From positions 62,001 through 126,000 of the forward strand of contig JAQFWX010000069.1 of the NCBI GenBank assembly GCA_027605045.1: a DNA stretch of 64,000 nucleotides. Reading direction: 5' to 3'. Shown piece after piece: positions 41,892-54,382 of the stretch. Below the pieces are notes generated by a model that saw only the letters and a list, made by a program, of their open reading frames with translations, was not told where the DNA came from and made no database searches. The DNA is from Phallus indusiatus (Eukaryota > Basidiomycota > Agaricomycetes > Phallales > Phallaceae). Positions within the stretch are counted from its first letter, which is position 1; each line of letters opens with the position of its first letter. Made by a program: the position numbers and the translations under genes.

Positions 41892-44800
41892 ATGGGAAGT
41901 ATCTTTCATCCGTTAGGTTGTGGCAAGAAGGAAACTTTCGATGATGCCCCAAATTTGACCTCGCCGAATCAACCACCAAACTCGTCGGAGAGGGTTGAAA
42001 GGGATCTCCCGCCCCCACATCCTATCACGACAGCGCACCCAAAACCCGATGAACTGGGGCGGGAGAAGTCGCCGGACAAAGCATTGGTATCGCGCCCTCC
42101 ACAAACAGCCAATCTTGACCCAGTGAGCCCGATGGATGATAATCACAGCACGAACACGGTGTCCAAAGCGGAAAATGTTATAGAAAGACTGCGCGGCTTG
42201 TTTATTTTCAAGATATCTAAAAGTTCGAAAGGTATGATATCATAATATCATCCAAATTCCACTGATGTGTTGTGTAACATCCAAATGGTGTTACAGGTCG
42301 TGGAGCCGGCAACGAGAATAAAGTAGAGGAGACGATCGTTGTGGGAGAGACTTTCTTCTCAAATTTAATGAGCTCGGATGCCGTTAAGGAAGGAATAAAC
42401 CATTTATTATCTGGAGATAGTCAGATTATGAGTTTTCTCGATGACGTCTCGAGGGTTCACCCAATTGCGGCAGGTCAGTCTTCGGCAATAAAATGGATGA
42501 GGTTTTCTGACTTGAATGATTTGAAGCGGTCGTCGTTGCTTTTAAGGCTAGTCTTGAGAATAGTTTCTGTTACTTCTCTAAACTGAAATTTTCCTACTTT
42601 ACTTCAATGATCTCAGACGGCATGGCGGTTCGTCAAAACCCGCCAAGAAAACGATAAGCGGATCATAGCATTGTTTGTTAGTATGTCAGATATGGTGGCC
42701 GTATTTCGTAGGTGAGCGCATATCAAATTAACACCAGCTGTAAATGCTTATAACGACCTGGGATGGCAAGGTTACGAGGTATTTCCAGGAAGAAAACGGA
42801 GACAAACAGTAATCAAGTTAAAAGAGTTTTTGGATTTACATTGGAGGATGTTTCAAAGGCCGCAGTCGAGGATATCACCGAATGCGGCAACATGTGCGAA
42901 ATTTATTCAAAGACAAGGGCCACCGGTGCGTGCCCATCGATTTTCTAAACATGCATATGATATTGACATGACTATTCAAATAAAGCGAAAGTATTGAATA
43001 GCGGGTATTGGCAGGGAGAATTTACGAAATACCTGAAGATATTTGCAAAGCATCGTCAAGATTTCGACTTTGCTCTCACTATACATATCGCCGGTCGTGT
43101 TGAAGAAGGTGTAGAGCTTCAACACAAGCATTCGGAAAATATTGCTCAGATTAACGAAAAGCTCAATAACATATCGAGTTTCCTTGAGAAGCTCGCGAGC
43201 CCAGCGGAAAAAGAGATCGTCCTTTTTGTCCAGAACAAAGGCGGCATAGACGGAGTCCTCCAAAAAATCAAGTCAAACGACGCGGAAAGTGATGTTCTCT
43301 TGAGAGAGTTGAATGATTATGAGCAGGGAAAGCTTCCCTTATCTAGCCACGGCGGATCGCAAGCGGCTGGTAAGCTGAAAAACCAGCAAGAGGCTATCGA
43401 GGATTTGCGCAAAGCAATTCAAGCCGATCAAGACCAAATTATAAAAACGAATTTGGAAGTATTTCAAAGGAAATTTGACATACAGCAAAAACAATTCCGC
43501 AAGGAACTTGAACAAGTTATAGAGAAGGCGAGTGAAAATATTATCCGAACTTTAACGGCGGGTTTGCACAGCCGGATTCTTGACAAGGTATATTATATCC
43601 ATGAAATTTTATTTCACGTATGAAAAATTATTGCCTCATTTTCTTCCTAGGATGTTGCAGAGATTTGGAAGATCATGGTAAGATCTATATATACCAGCTC
43701 GCCTTGCAAGCTCATTTAATCGACACTCACTTTACAGAAATGGGGAGGAAGTGTAAAAGCGCGTCATTTTGTAATGGCACTGCACGACTATTTTACTGAA
43801 AAATGGGGCATGGACGAACCCGACTCTCAGCTTAAAGACAACTTGCCATCATTCAACAAATTGCGTGGCAAGTCTCGGGCAAAGCGGGAAGATGCCGATG
43901 CATGGGCGCTTAGCTACCTCAATCCCGCCAATGCTCAGACCCTCAGCGAAGCTTTCGACGAAGACGCCTCTGGTTTCATTACGATCAAAGAAGTAAATGA
44001 ATTCATAGCGTCGAAGCCTGATGGGTGGAGGTATTTTATGTTTCTCATATAGTTTCTCGCTGGACTAGGCTTAGAGCGACTCGTTTAGTCTTCTTCATTG
44101 GATTGCGTACTGGGTGATAGGTGTGCCTCGCCCGTCAAATTCTTAACTGCAAAATGCTTATATTTGCTTGAAAATAGGATGGCATCATTCTCAAGGATGC
44201 TATCGAGACGATATACAATCTCTGATCCGAAAAATTCTTCAATGTCTGCCTTCAGTCCGCCGCGAAAACAGGAGTGCTGCGGACGACTATACCGAAACAA
44301 TGTTGTCCTCTATCGTCCCACTTGTTTACAGCCTTAGTCCGATTGAATACGACGAAGTCATGAGCGTCAAATTCAAAGTTTATGATAAACAAGAGGAACA
44401 GCGATTGGAACATACGTTGGCGGAAGTTCAGTACGAGATCGATGGCAAGGACGGCGTGAAGTTGATAACTGGCACAGGGCAAATAGAGAAGGTATGTGTT
44501 CCATCGATACCGCGAACTAGCTAAACATTTTCTTCTTTTCCCTAGAAACTCTTTCCTCTTCTATACCTGCTGCTTAAGAGGCACCTAGACATTATCAGAG
44601 TCGCGGAGAAAAAGGTGCTGGATCCTTCCGATCTAGAGGTAAGTAAGTTGACGTTGATCAAGCCTTAATTGAATGTACGTAGGAAGCAAGAGAATCGATT
44701 AGAGTAATTATGGAGGTAGTCTCGGATCGGGTCTGGAGACTGGAATGTAAGTGTCCTATAACTACTTGTGACTTTGCACCGATGCACAGGATTAATTACT

Positions 44801-46734
44801 TTTTAGCTATATTCACACAACAAAAGCTTCGCGCGAACGAGCATTTTCAGCGATTTGCGAATGGAATTGTGAGTAGATTACCATACTGATCATGCAAGGC
44901 TGACAACGTCTCCGGCGTTTCAGTTTGATTACGTGAACGATCCGTCCAAGTTCTGGTCCACAGAGTTTCTCCTTCGCATAGATCCTTCGCAACCCTCCTT
45001 TTCCGCTTTCAGCAATGATGAAGAGGATACAAAAGAGCCGGATTTGAGTGTTTGCAACCATACCCCTAGCGACGCACCACCGTGGACTCTGAAAGATGCC
45101 ATCAGAAAAGCATACTCGGACGAAGCGGAAGCGGAAGTATCAGATTCGAAGCGTAATGATAAAGAAGCAGATCGTGTCGAAACCGCACAAGTTGCGGAGT
45201 TCGCTACCGCGAGCGTAAGCTATTCTGCTACGCATGACTGGATATCGAAGTTATCACGTCAGGAGTGGAACGGATTCTTCGATGGTTCGGACGTCCATGG
45301 ACAGCTATTGTCATTCACATTCAACGCAGACAATTTGGTTCGAACAGACGGACATTTGGACATAATGCTAGTCGGTTCCATCTCTACACCGTCGCAAGAA
45401 TATTCGATATCCAAGACATGTGCAGTCGTATCTATCGATGGAGACATTACACTCAAATCAACTGATGATGAAGAATCTTTTCACGGAAACATGTCTGCCA
45501 AAAAGCAAAAAACTATAACAGGAGAGATGACGATCAGAGTTTCACCAACAAAAGCAACGAGGTGCACCTTCCTTCTGGAGCAACGTTTGCAAGACACAGC
45601 TTATTACAACCAATATCGACCGCCACTTCTGGAGTTTCAAAGCTCAAGATCCAAGGCTCTATGGAAGTTCGCCATTACTGCCGTCATAGCCCAAGTCTCT
45701 GCGCAGAAACCTTTTGCACGTGCATTTTGGAACGAGAGAAAGAGAGCTAGGGAGCGCTTTGTTGATCTTTTAACCGAGAGAAAGCTAGGAAAGACCTTAG
45801 AAGATGAAGAGTGGGATGTATATTCGTCTCTTCAAGAGAATCTCAGGCGTGAAGACCGGGAATGCTATGAGGCCTTGGTGCAGCACAAGCTTTCATCCAT
45901 GACGAGACATGGGTGAGTAACACGCAATGACTTGATACCCACTTTTATTTTCACCAGCACTGATTAATTTCGCAAGCGGCTATACATGTGATGACTGCGG
46001 TCGTACAATCTATGGCACCCGAACGTTTTGCCTTACCTGTATAGAACAGAATGGCTACAACACGGTTGACTTCTGCGACAGGGATGATTGCGTCACCGCT
46101 CAAGAGACTCACGAAAGGGATTTAACCACACCACATCTGCCTTCACATACTCTCCTCAGAGCTCGACGGGTGGTCTTCCAAACAATGCTGGGGCGGGTCA
46201 TCAGAGATGCGAGGTCGACCCAAAAGAGGATCAAAAAACATATGGATGACGCTTCAAAAGTATCCAGTAGTGCGACGAAACCGCACGGCATCGATAGATG
46301 GACTTGCATTTTCTGCCATGACAAGATATTGCCCCCATTTTGGGCTTGCATTGATTGCAATAGTAAGCTTGTTTTTCCGTTACGGCCTTTTTCCAACGTC
46401 GATCATTCCTTGAACAGGCATTATCTGCGTCTGCTCCAAATGCGATGAAGCGGGTAAAGCAGCTATTCCGGAAGACTACAACACACCGCACAATTTTGAC
46501 GAACACGTGCTTGTTAAATGGCAGACAACTCCTTCATCAGGTGTCACGGTGGCGGCTACGGAAGAACGGTTGGCGAGGATGGAATCTAGGATAGCTGAGT
46601 TAGACGCCTCTCTCAACCGCAAAGTCGATCAGCTTCTTACCTCTCTGCTCGCCTCGACGGGCAACGGGCTGCAACTCCGGGGCCCAGGCACTCTACAGGG
46701 AATTTCGTCTGATTTCTCAAAGATGTTTGGGTGA
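41892..46734 (+). CDS. gene B: EF-hand, ZZ-finger protein of unknown function
   Basis: The start ATG 41892 (MGSIFHPLGCGKKETFDD) follows the TATA box by 44 bases. The gene has more than ten introns and stops at 46732-46734. Parts: disordered Pro-rich N-terminus; helical region (QIMSFLDDVSRVHPIAA, RQENDKRIIALFVSMSDM, YWQGEFTKYLKIFAKHRQD); coiled segments; EF-hand (AFDEDASGFITIKEVNEF, canonical D-x-D-x-S-G-x-I-x3-E) near 43950; region with VNDPSKFWSTEFLLRID; beta-rich domain (EWNGFFDGSDVHGQLLSF); ALWKFAITAVI helix; ZZ finger (CDDCGRTIYGTRTFCLTC...VDFCDRDDC) at 45980-46100; second zinc region (CIFCHDK...CIDC); C-terminal coiled coil (EERLARMESRIAELDASL). A close inverted partial copy is at 61587-63757. 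Function unknown; calcium and zinc binding are inferred from motifs. Confidence 0.78.
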
Positions 46735-47626
46735 AACATTCAATATTTTCCTATCGTTGTATGTTTGCATTTCCTTTCACGATGAAGTTTGGCCTTATGT
46801 ACATATAGTAATCTCAATCTATACCCATTTCATCAACAACTTTACCTAAATAGCTATTGATTGTTGGTATTTTCAAGATGCACAACGGTTGTGAAACGAT
46901 TTCGCAAAAATATCATGCGAGAACAGCCCTTCTTACACCATACTGGCACTAGCACTCTAAACCCATAACCCATAAACTCCGGTAGCCCATGCCCTTCGAT
47001 AAAAAAAAACATACTGTATTCCCTAACCCGGTGTAACAACCTCCTGCTATTATGCTGGATGAATGTCCTGAAGGCAGGGCTTATACAGCTTGCCCTTCAA
47101 TACCCTATCAATATCACCGCTGTGTGGGGCTGGAAGAGGCAATGCATCTACGAGGCAGACACACCCTTGCCTCACGGTGACTGTCATCACCACATCTGCT
47201 GGTGCGACGATAAAGAGGATTCTCGTCTATTTCAATTGGCTTTACAACCACGTGGTACAATGATTAAGGTCCACCAAACTTAAATCTTACAGCTCAGCGA
47301 CTAAATATAATTGAGCGGCACTGGCCTCGAAATTCACTCTCAACGCGAAATTTCCGGATTTTGACAATGATTTGGATGAGGATGCGGAAATAATAAGAAC
47401 TTATAATGACAGACTAAACAAAGAAAACAATGAGAGATGGATATGGGGCGTGCGAAGCGACGCAAGGTTTGACAATTGTCATGGTGAATTTGGCACCGAT
47501 TCACTATGAACGAACTTTTAGAACGCCATGCAGAGAATGCCCGAATCTTTGCCAAAGGAAGATGGAATCGTTCACTATATAAGCAGCTATATGAGAGCGT
47601 CATGTCATACCATTACCTCCAGTCCC
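46735..47626. other. intergenic, with gene C promoter at its right end
   Basis: No gene is supported to about 47500. The last 130 bases resemble the gene B promoter, with CACTATATAAGC (47573-47584) and CATACCA (47606-47612). Confidence 0.5.
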
Positions 47627-50600
47627 ATGGAAACTGTCTTCTGTCCAGTGCTAGGTTGCAGTCACCTTCCGAATCCAAACGGATCGAAAGACTCGTCGGG
47701 AGGAGCTGAAAAGATTCCCTTTCTTCCACCTTTCGCCGGGAGCGTGAACTCTAGGCACGATGAATCGGAGAAGAAGAAATCAATGCACGATGCACTGGGA
47801 ACAGGCACTTCAAACGCTGCAAACCGTAACTCTGTGAGCTTGAATGGCGATAACCACGACTTGGTGTCCGAGGCTGCAAACGCTGTGCATAGATTGCATA
47901 ATTTGTTGCCTCTTTTAAAAAAATCCAAAAAATCGAAAGGCTAGTTCTAACAGTTACATCAAATCCGCCGCATACAGTCCATTAAAGTTTCACAATGCTA
48001 TAGGTGGTACCGGCGAAGTTGAAAATACTCCGGGAAAGGTAAAAGGGATGATCGTTATGGGAGACACTCTCCTATCAAATCTGCTGGATTCGGATGCTAT
48101 CCAAGAAGGCATACAACAATTACATTCCGGAAACAGCCACATTATGGCTTTTCTCAAAGGGCTCTCAATGATTCACCCAATTTCTGCAGGTCAGTCCAAC
48201 TCTAGGCGTGTTTTTTTTTAGCTTGACGGTTTTCATTAGCGGTTTTCATTGCCTTTGAGGCAAGTCTTGAGAATGGATTTTATTTTCTTGAGATTGTGAT
48301 CTTGCCTCCTTGGATTCCTTTGATTTCATCAGACTGCGTGGAAGCTTGTCAAAGCTCGTCAAGAAAATGATAAACGAATCATGGCACTGTACATTAGAAT
48401 GGTAAATATGGTGACCGTCTTCGGCAGGTGAGTGTATGATAAATTATCAGTTTCTTGATGAATACCGACCACCATCTCGTACCGCAAGATTATGTGGAGT
48501 TTCCAAAAAGAAGACGAAGACGAAGAATAACAAGGTTGAGACCATTTGCGGATTCACGTTAGAGGGCGTTTCCGAAAAGGCAATCGAGGATATTAAGAAA
48601 TGCAGTAATATGTGTGAGGTCTATTCAAAGACAAACACCATCGGTGAGCGCCCACCTTTTTATTGAATTTCAATATGTATATGGAGCTGATATAACTACT
48701 TCTAAAAAAGTTAAAGTACTCAATAGCGGGTACTGGCAGGGTGAATTTACGAAATATCTGAAGAAATTCGAAAGGCACCGTCTAGACCTTGAATTTGCTC
48801 TCACTATACACATCTTCAACCGTGTCGAAGAAGTTGTAGAGCTTCAGCAGGAGTACTCGGAGAGTATTTCTCAGATGAACGAGAAGTTGAGTAACGTATC
48901 GAGTTCCCTTGAGAAGCTCGCAAGTCCAGCGGAAAAAGAGTTCGTCCTCTTTGCCAAGAAAAGGGGCGGTACTGTCCAAATTTATCGAAAAATCAAGTCA
49001 AACGACGCGCAAAGTGATGTTCTCTTACGGGAGTTGAATGACTATGAGCGAGAAAAGCTCCCTAACCACGGCGGGTTGCAAGAGGGTCCTGAGGGCGGTA
49101 AACAAGAAAGCGAGCAAGATACGATCGAGGATTTGCGCCAAGCAATACAAGCTGACCAAGACCAAGTTATTCAAATGAATTTGGAAGGATTCCAAAGAAA
49201 ATTTGATACACAGCAGAAAAAACTCGAACAAGCCATAGACAGTGCAAGTGACAAGATCATTCGAACTTTGTCGGCGGGTATGCACAGCAGAATTATTGAC
49301 CAGGTATGTACGATATATATGAAAATATTGACAAAACGTTGACACATCTTTCTATTATCAGGACGCGCGCAAGGTTTGGAAGGTTATGGTAAGACTATCT
49401 GTATCGATGGCAAGCTCATTTTCCCTGCACTTACTCTAAAACAGAAATGGGGAGGAAGTGTAAAAGCACGTCACTTTGTAGTAGCCTTACATGACTACTT
49501 CGCCGATAAATGGGGCCTGGACGAGCACGATTTCCAGCTTCAAGACCGGGATCCGACTCTCAGCTTGAAGAAGTTGCGTGGGAAATCATCTCGGGCGAAG
49601 CGGGAAGATATCGACTTATCAGCGCTTAGCTCACTCAATCCCGCCAATGCTCAAACCCTCAGCGAAGCTTTCGACGAAGACGCCTCCGGTTATATTTCAG
49701 TTGGAGAAGTGAATGATTTTATAGCCTCAAAACCTGAAAAATGGAGGTGTGTTTATATTCTTCATTTTTTTTACACAACTGGGCTAAGGACGACTTGTCC
49801 AGTCTTCTCCTTTGGATGGCGTATTGGGTCAAAGGTTTGCTTCGTCCGTTACGCGTTAAGTCCCTGAACTGAAGAATTTTATATCACTCATTAGGATGGC
49901 ACCACTCGCAATGGCGCTATCGAGATGGAATACAGGCTTTGATAGCAAAACTTGTTCAACGCCTGCCTTCGGTCCGACGCGAAAACAGGAGCGCTGCTGA
50001 TGAGTATACGGAAACAATGCTGTTCTGTGTTCTTCCGCTTATTTATGGCCTCAATCCGATCGAGTATGATGATGAAGCTTCGAACACTAGGTTCAAGGAG
50101 TATGATGAGCAGGAGGAACAGCGGTTGGAAAACACGTTGAATGGAGTTCGTCACACGATTAATGGTAAAGACAGCGTGCAGCTGATAACTGGCACTGGGC
50201 AAATAGAGAAAGTATGTGAGCTATTTAGAAAGAGGTGTAAGCTAAATCTTTTGTTTTTCAGATAATTTTTCCACTTCTATACCTTCTACTCAAGAGACAC
50301 CTCGATATTTTCAGAGTCGCCGAAAGGTTGGTGCTGCACCCTTCTGAACTAAAGGTAAGCAAGCAAAAAAACGCTGCATCACCGTCCAGTATTGCTTAAC
50401 GTATGATTAACGTATGTAGGAAGCACGAGACTCGATTAAAGTAGTGATTGGGGAAGTCTCGGATCGGGTCCGGAGACTAGAATGTAAGTGCTCCATAATA
50501 CCTCCGCTGATTGTTTGGACCAATTTGCTTTCCAGCTATCTTCGCTCAACAAAACCTGCGTGTGGATGAGCATTTTCAGCGGTTTGCAAACGGAATCGTA

Positions 50601-52320
50601 AGTAACTACCGTGTCAATTATACAATCCTAATTAAGTGTCCCTGGTACTTTAGTTCAATTACGTGAACGATCCGACTAGATTCTGGTCCACAGATGTTCT
50701 CCTTCGCATCGATCCTTCGCGCTCATACTTTTCTGTTGACAACAACGAAGAAGACAACTTGAACAAAGGGCCGGATTTGAGTGTGTGCAACCATCCTACC
50801 AGGGTGGTACCATTGTGGACTTTAGAAGATGCGTTCAAAAAGGCTTACTCGAGCAAAACGGAAGTAGCCAGATCGGATACAAACCCCAAACATGATGACA
50901 CACGCAATGCAGATGGTGCCGAAGTCTCGAACATTGTGAACATAGACGACACTGCTACCCACGAGTGGATCTCAAAGTTGTCGTGTGGGGAATGGAGTGG
51001 ATTCTTCCAGAGTAACCATTCGAGTCTTCATGGAGAGCTATTGCTATTCACATTCAACGCGGATAATACATCTCAAACGGATAAGCATGTGGGCGTTACG
51101 CTAGAAGGTTCCGTTTTGACACCAGCGCACGAGTACCCGGTATCCAAAACATGTGCAGTCATATGTACTGACGAAGGAATCACTATCCAATCAACCGATG
51201 ATGAAGAATCTCAATTACGCGGAAGTATTTTGTTTAGAGAGCGAACAATCATAACAGGAAAAATGACGTTCAAAGTCTCTCCGACAAAAACGGCAGAATG
51301 CACGTTCCTGCTGGAACAGCATTTGCATCACGCAGCTTACAATCAATACCGACCGGCTTCTCCTTCAGAGTCGATTCATTCGGAACCACAGACCTTATGG
51401 AGGTTGGTTGCTGTTGCTATTCGATTCCGGGCCTGGGCGTTACGGCAGAGGAAGGGAGCTAGGGGGCGCTTTGTGGACATTCTAACCGAACGAAAGCTAG
51501 GGAAGACGTTAGAGGACGAAGAATGTAATGCGTATTGGTTTCTTCAACAGAAACTCAAGCACGAAGACCAGGAATGCTATGAGGCCTTGGTGCATCATAG
51601 GTTCCTGACCCTGACGAGACATGGGTGAACCACTTCGACTTGGTATTCACCTTGATCAGTACTAAATAGATTTTTTAGCGGGTATACATGTGATAACTGC
51701 AATCGGAGAATCTATGGCACCCGCACATTCTGCTTAAACTGTGTCGAGACCAATGGTTACGCCACTATTGATTTCTGCGACAGACATGATTGTATCACCA
51801 CTCAAGGAACGCATGATAGGGTGCTAACTACACCGCATCTGCGTTCGCATACTCTCCTCAGAACTCGAAAAGTGGTCTTCTTAACAATGTTAGGGCGAGT
51901 CGTCAAAGATGCGAAGGCGACTGAAGATACAGTTAAAAGACTTCTCCATGATGCTTCGATGTTATCAAGCCGTCCGCACGATACCGATAGACTGACCTGT
52001 ACTTTTTGCCCGAAAAAGGTATCGCCCCCGTTCTGGGCCTGTATTGACTGCGATGGTGGGTTCCTTACATTTTCATACCATGTTACAATGTTCACCCTGC
52101 GGTGATAGACATCACCTGCGTCTGTTACGAGTGCGACAAAGCGGGTAAAGTAGTCGTTCCAGAGGACTACGATTCTCCACACAATCTCGATGAACATGTG
52201 CTGGTGCTTGTCAAACAGCAGACCTCAGGTGTTGTGATGCCAACTGCGGAAGAACGACTGGCTAGTATGGAATCTAAGGTTGATCGGCTTCTTGCTGCCC
52301 TTCCTCATCGTGATGAGTAG
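47627..52320 (+). CDS. gene C: EF-hand, ZZ-finger protein, tandem paralogue of gene B
   Basis: I chose ATG 47627 (METVFCPVLGCSHLPNPNG) because it follows the TATA/CATACCA pair at the same distance as in gene B and because the first residues match gene B. The first intron would use a GC donor (AAAG|GCTAGT near 47940) where gene B has GT. Parts are as in gene B: IMAFLKGLSMIHPISA, YWQGEFTKYLKKFERHR, EF-hand AFDEDASGYISVGEVNDF near 49690, FWSTDVLLRIDPSRSYF, EWSGFFQSNHSSLHGELL, ZZ finger (CDNCNRRIYGTRTFCLNC) near 51690-51790, CTFCPKK...CIDC, and a short C-terminal coiled coil. It ends at TAG 52318-52320. Reading frames are intact over the large exons. Confidence 0.76.
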
Positions 52321-52682
52321 CGGGCTGCAAGGCCAAGATGCTTTGACTTTGTTTGAACTACTCGGACTTTCTTACAAATGACCTTCTCTTTTGAATCATC
52401 GTACATATGTTTGATTCTATTATGCACCGAGGCTTGATCATGTTCCATAATCCCTTAATGTAATCAGCGTATGATACGCGTTTTATCCCATAGCTCATCA
52501 GATATCTGCATCGATAATGACAACTCGACTGAAAAAATGACCGCAGGATTATCATGCTAACTATGTTCGAACACTAACGTTATAGTCTATCATGATCAGC
52601 ATTGATTGCGAAGCGATTACAAATACATATTCAAATTCACTTTCTACTTCTATTCTAACTATATCTTTTACCTTCCGAATTC

Positions 52683-53817
52683 TCAGTACGTTGCAGAGAA
52701 TAAACCAAGCCGTCCCCCATCTGTGATAGAAACGTTTCCACTGACGTAGGCTCCAGCTCTCGTTGCTAAATAAAGAACAAGACCAGCCTAAGAAATGGGA
52801 ATAAGTATCTAAATCATGAACGTTGAATGGTCAATTATATCATTTGTACTTACCATATCTTCCGGCGTTCCGGCCCTTTCAGCTGGAATGTAGTCTTTTG
52901 AGATCTTTTGGTTTGTCAAGCCAGCCGAGTCGGACATTTCTATCAGGTGGTGAGCTAAAGTAATTCTTAATTGAGAATCAGAGAACTAACCACTGGGATA
53001 TATACCGGGAGCAATAACATTACTCCTAATCCGATAGTCTTTCAACATATTGGCCATCATCTTTCCGAGATGTGTCGCTGCTGCTTTGCTAGTGGAATAA
53101 GCAATTCCGAGTTGTTTGCCGTCTCTTCGATACCCAGCGATAGACGAAACGGTAATGACCTGACTCGAAACACCGGGAATACCATGATCGTTCCCTCTGG
53201 ACAAAAGTTCCAAAAAAGCAACGGTGCAATAAAAGACAGCTGTGGTATTTGTATTGAACGTTCGTTGGAATTCCGTTTCAGGTATATCCCAAAGCATATT
53301 TTGCAAGTCTTTAATGTTTGCGTTCGGTGAAAGCTGTTTTAATACTGGACCAAAGATTCCAGCATTGTTGATGAGGAGGTTTATGTAGCCTACTTGTTCT
53401 TGAATGGTTTTGACCACGGAGACGAGAGATTCCCGTGATGAAACATCGCCGACTAAAGGAATTATTTTCCCATATTTCTGAGAACTATTGTATATGTATT
53501 AATCCAACAAAATAAGATAAGTGCTTACGGCGTGTTCTTTAGCGGCTTTTTCAATGACTTCCTTTCTAAAGAGAAAAAGCTATCAAAGTCATTCAGTGAG
53601 TTATTAGACTTGAGTGCTATACCTTCTCCCGACGATATATACTACTGCACCATTATTCTCCAGCGCGGTGGCGAGCATTAATCCAATCCCTGAACCACCG
53701 CCAGTAACAACCGCGACTAACCCTAGTATTGTGATATCTAAGTCAAAATTCAAAAGAAACGTGGGTGAAAAGATCACCTTTAGCAGAGAACAGGCTTGAA
53801 GGATCGAATTGCGACAT
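52683..53817 (-). CDS. short-chain dehydrogenase/reductase (289 aa)
   Basis: Exons 53817-53778, 53737-53623, 53565-53529, 53477-52991, 52939-52854 and 52787-52683 sum to 870 nt and splice in frame with GT-AG introns. The classical SDR motifs are visible: cofactor loop TGGGSGIG (residues about 22-29), NNAG (INLLINNAGIFGP), catalytic Ser in ITVSSIAGYRR, and YSTSK with the active-site Tyr and Lys. The C-terminus YVSGNVSITDGGRLGL is the usual SDR end. It should be a cytosolic NAD(P)-dependent oxidoreductase; substrate unknown. No signal peptide is seen (MSQFDPSSLFSAKD). Its neighbour on the same strand, 55949-54383, is also an oxidoreductase, but there is no evidence of a joint pathway. Confidence 0.9.
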
Positions 53818-54382
53818 GATAGTGAAAGAAAGATGTACCGTGCAACTTTCGTAAATCGTGAGATCATCGAGATGTACACTATTTTTGGAGGAAGAAGCTA
53901 AACGAGGCTAAACGTTGAGCTTCGGGCGCTCCGAGTCGCCGAAGCCATCTCTGCATGTTGTTTTGCAAGTCGAACTCCCGCGCGACAACCACTGGTTCCA
54001 AAGTCATCGGCAATTCTTATCAAGTTTATGAGGAGTTATGAAGCCAGTACCACGTTTGATTAATTCTACCCAGCTCAAACAGTCTATTCAAAATTGTCGG
54101 AGAGTACGATACACGTGCTACGGGATGACAGTTCTGAGTTAGCTGAGTTTTTTCAGCTTCTTGCTAGTAATGATAATAGAGCTTTTCACAAAGTACAGAG
54201 AACATCTATATACACGCACAGCTCTCAAGCTCGGTAGTACGATATTCTCACTCCTGTTTATACGATCGCGTTGAAAACTTGTGGTTTTAAAGATTCAGTT
54301 GCGTAGTTTATTCTATAAACTTTCTATGTACTTATGTACACGCCCGTGTTTAACAGATACGGAAAATAACATATACTGCCAA
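53818..54382. other. intergenic between two minus-strand genes
   Basis: It holds the promoter side of the SDR gene and the 3' side of the dehydrogenase gene. No further gene is seen. Confidence 0.5.
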
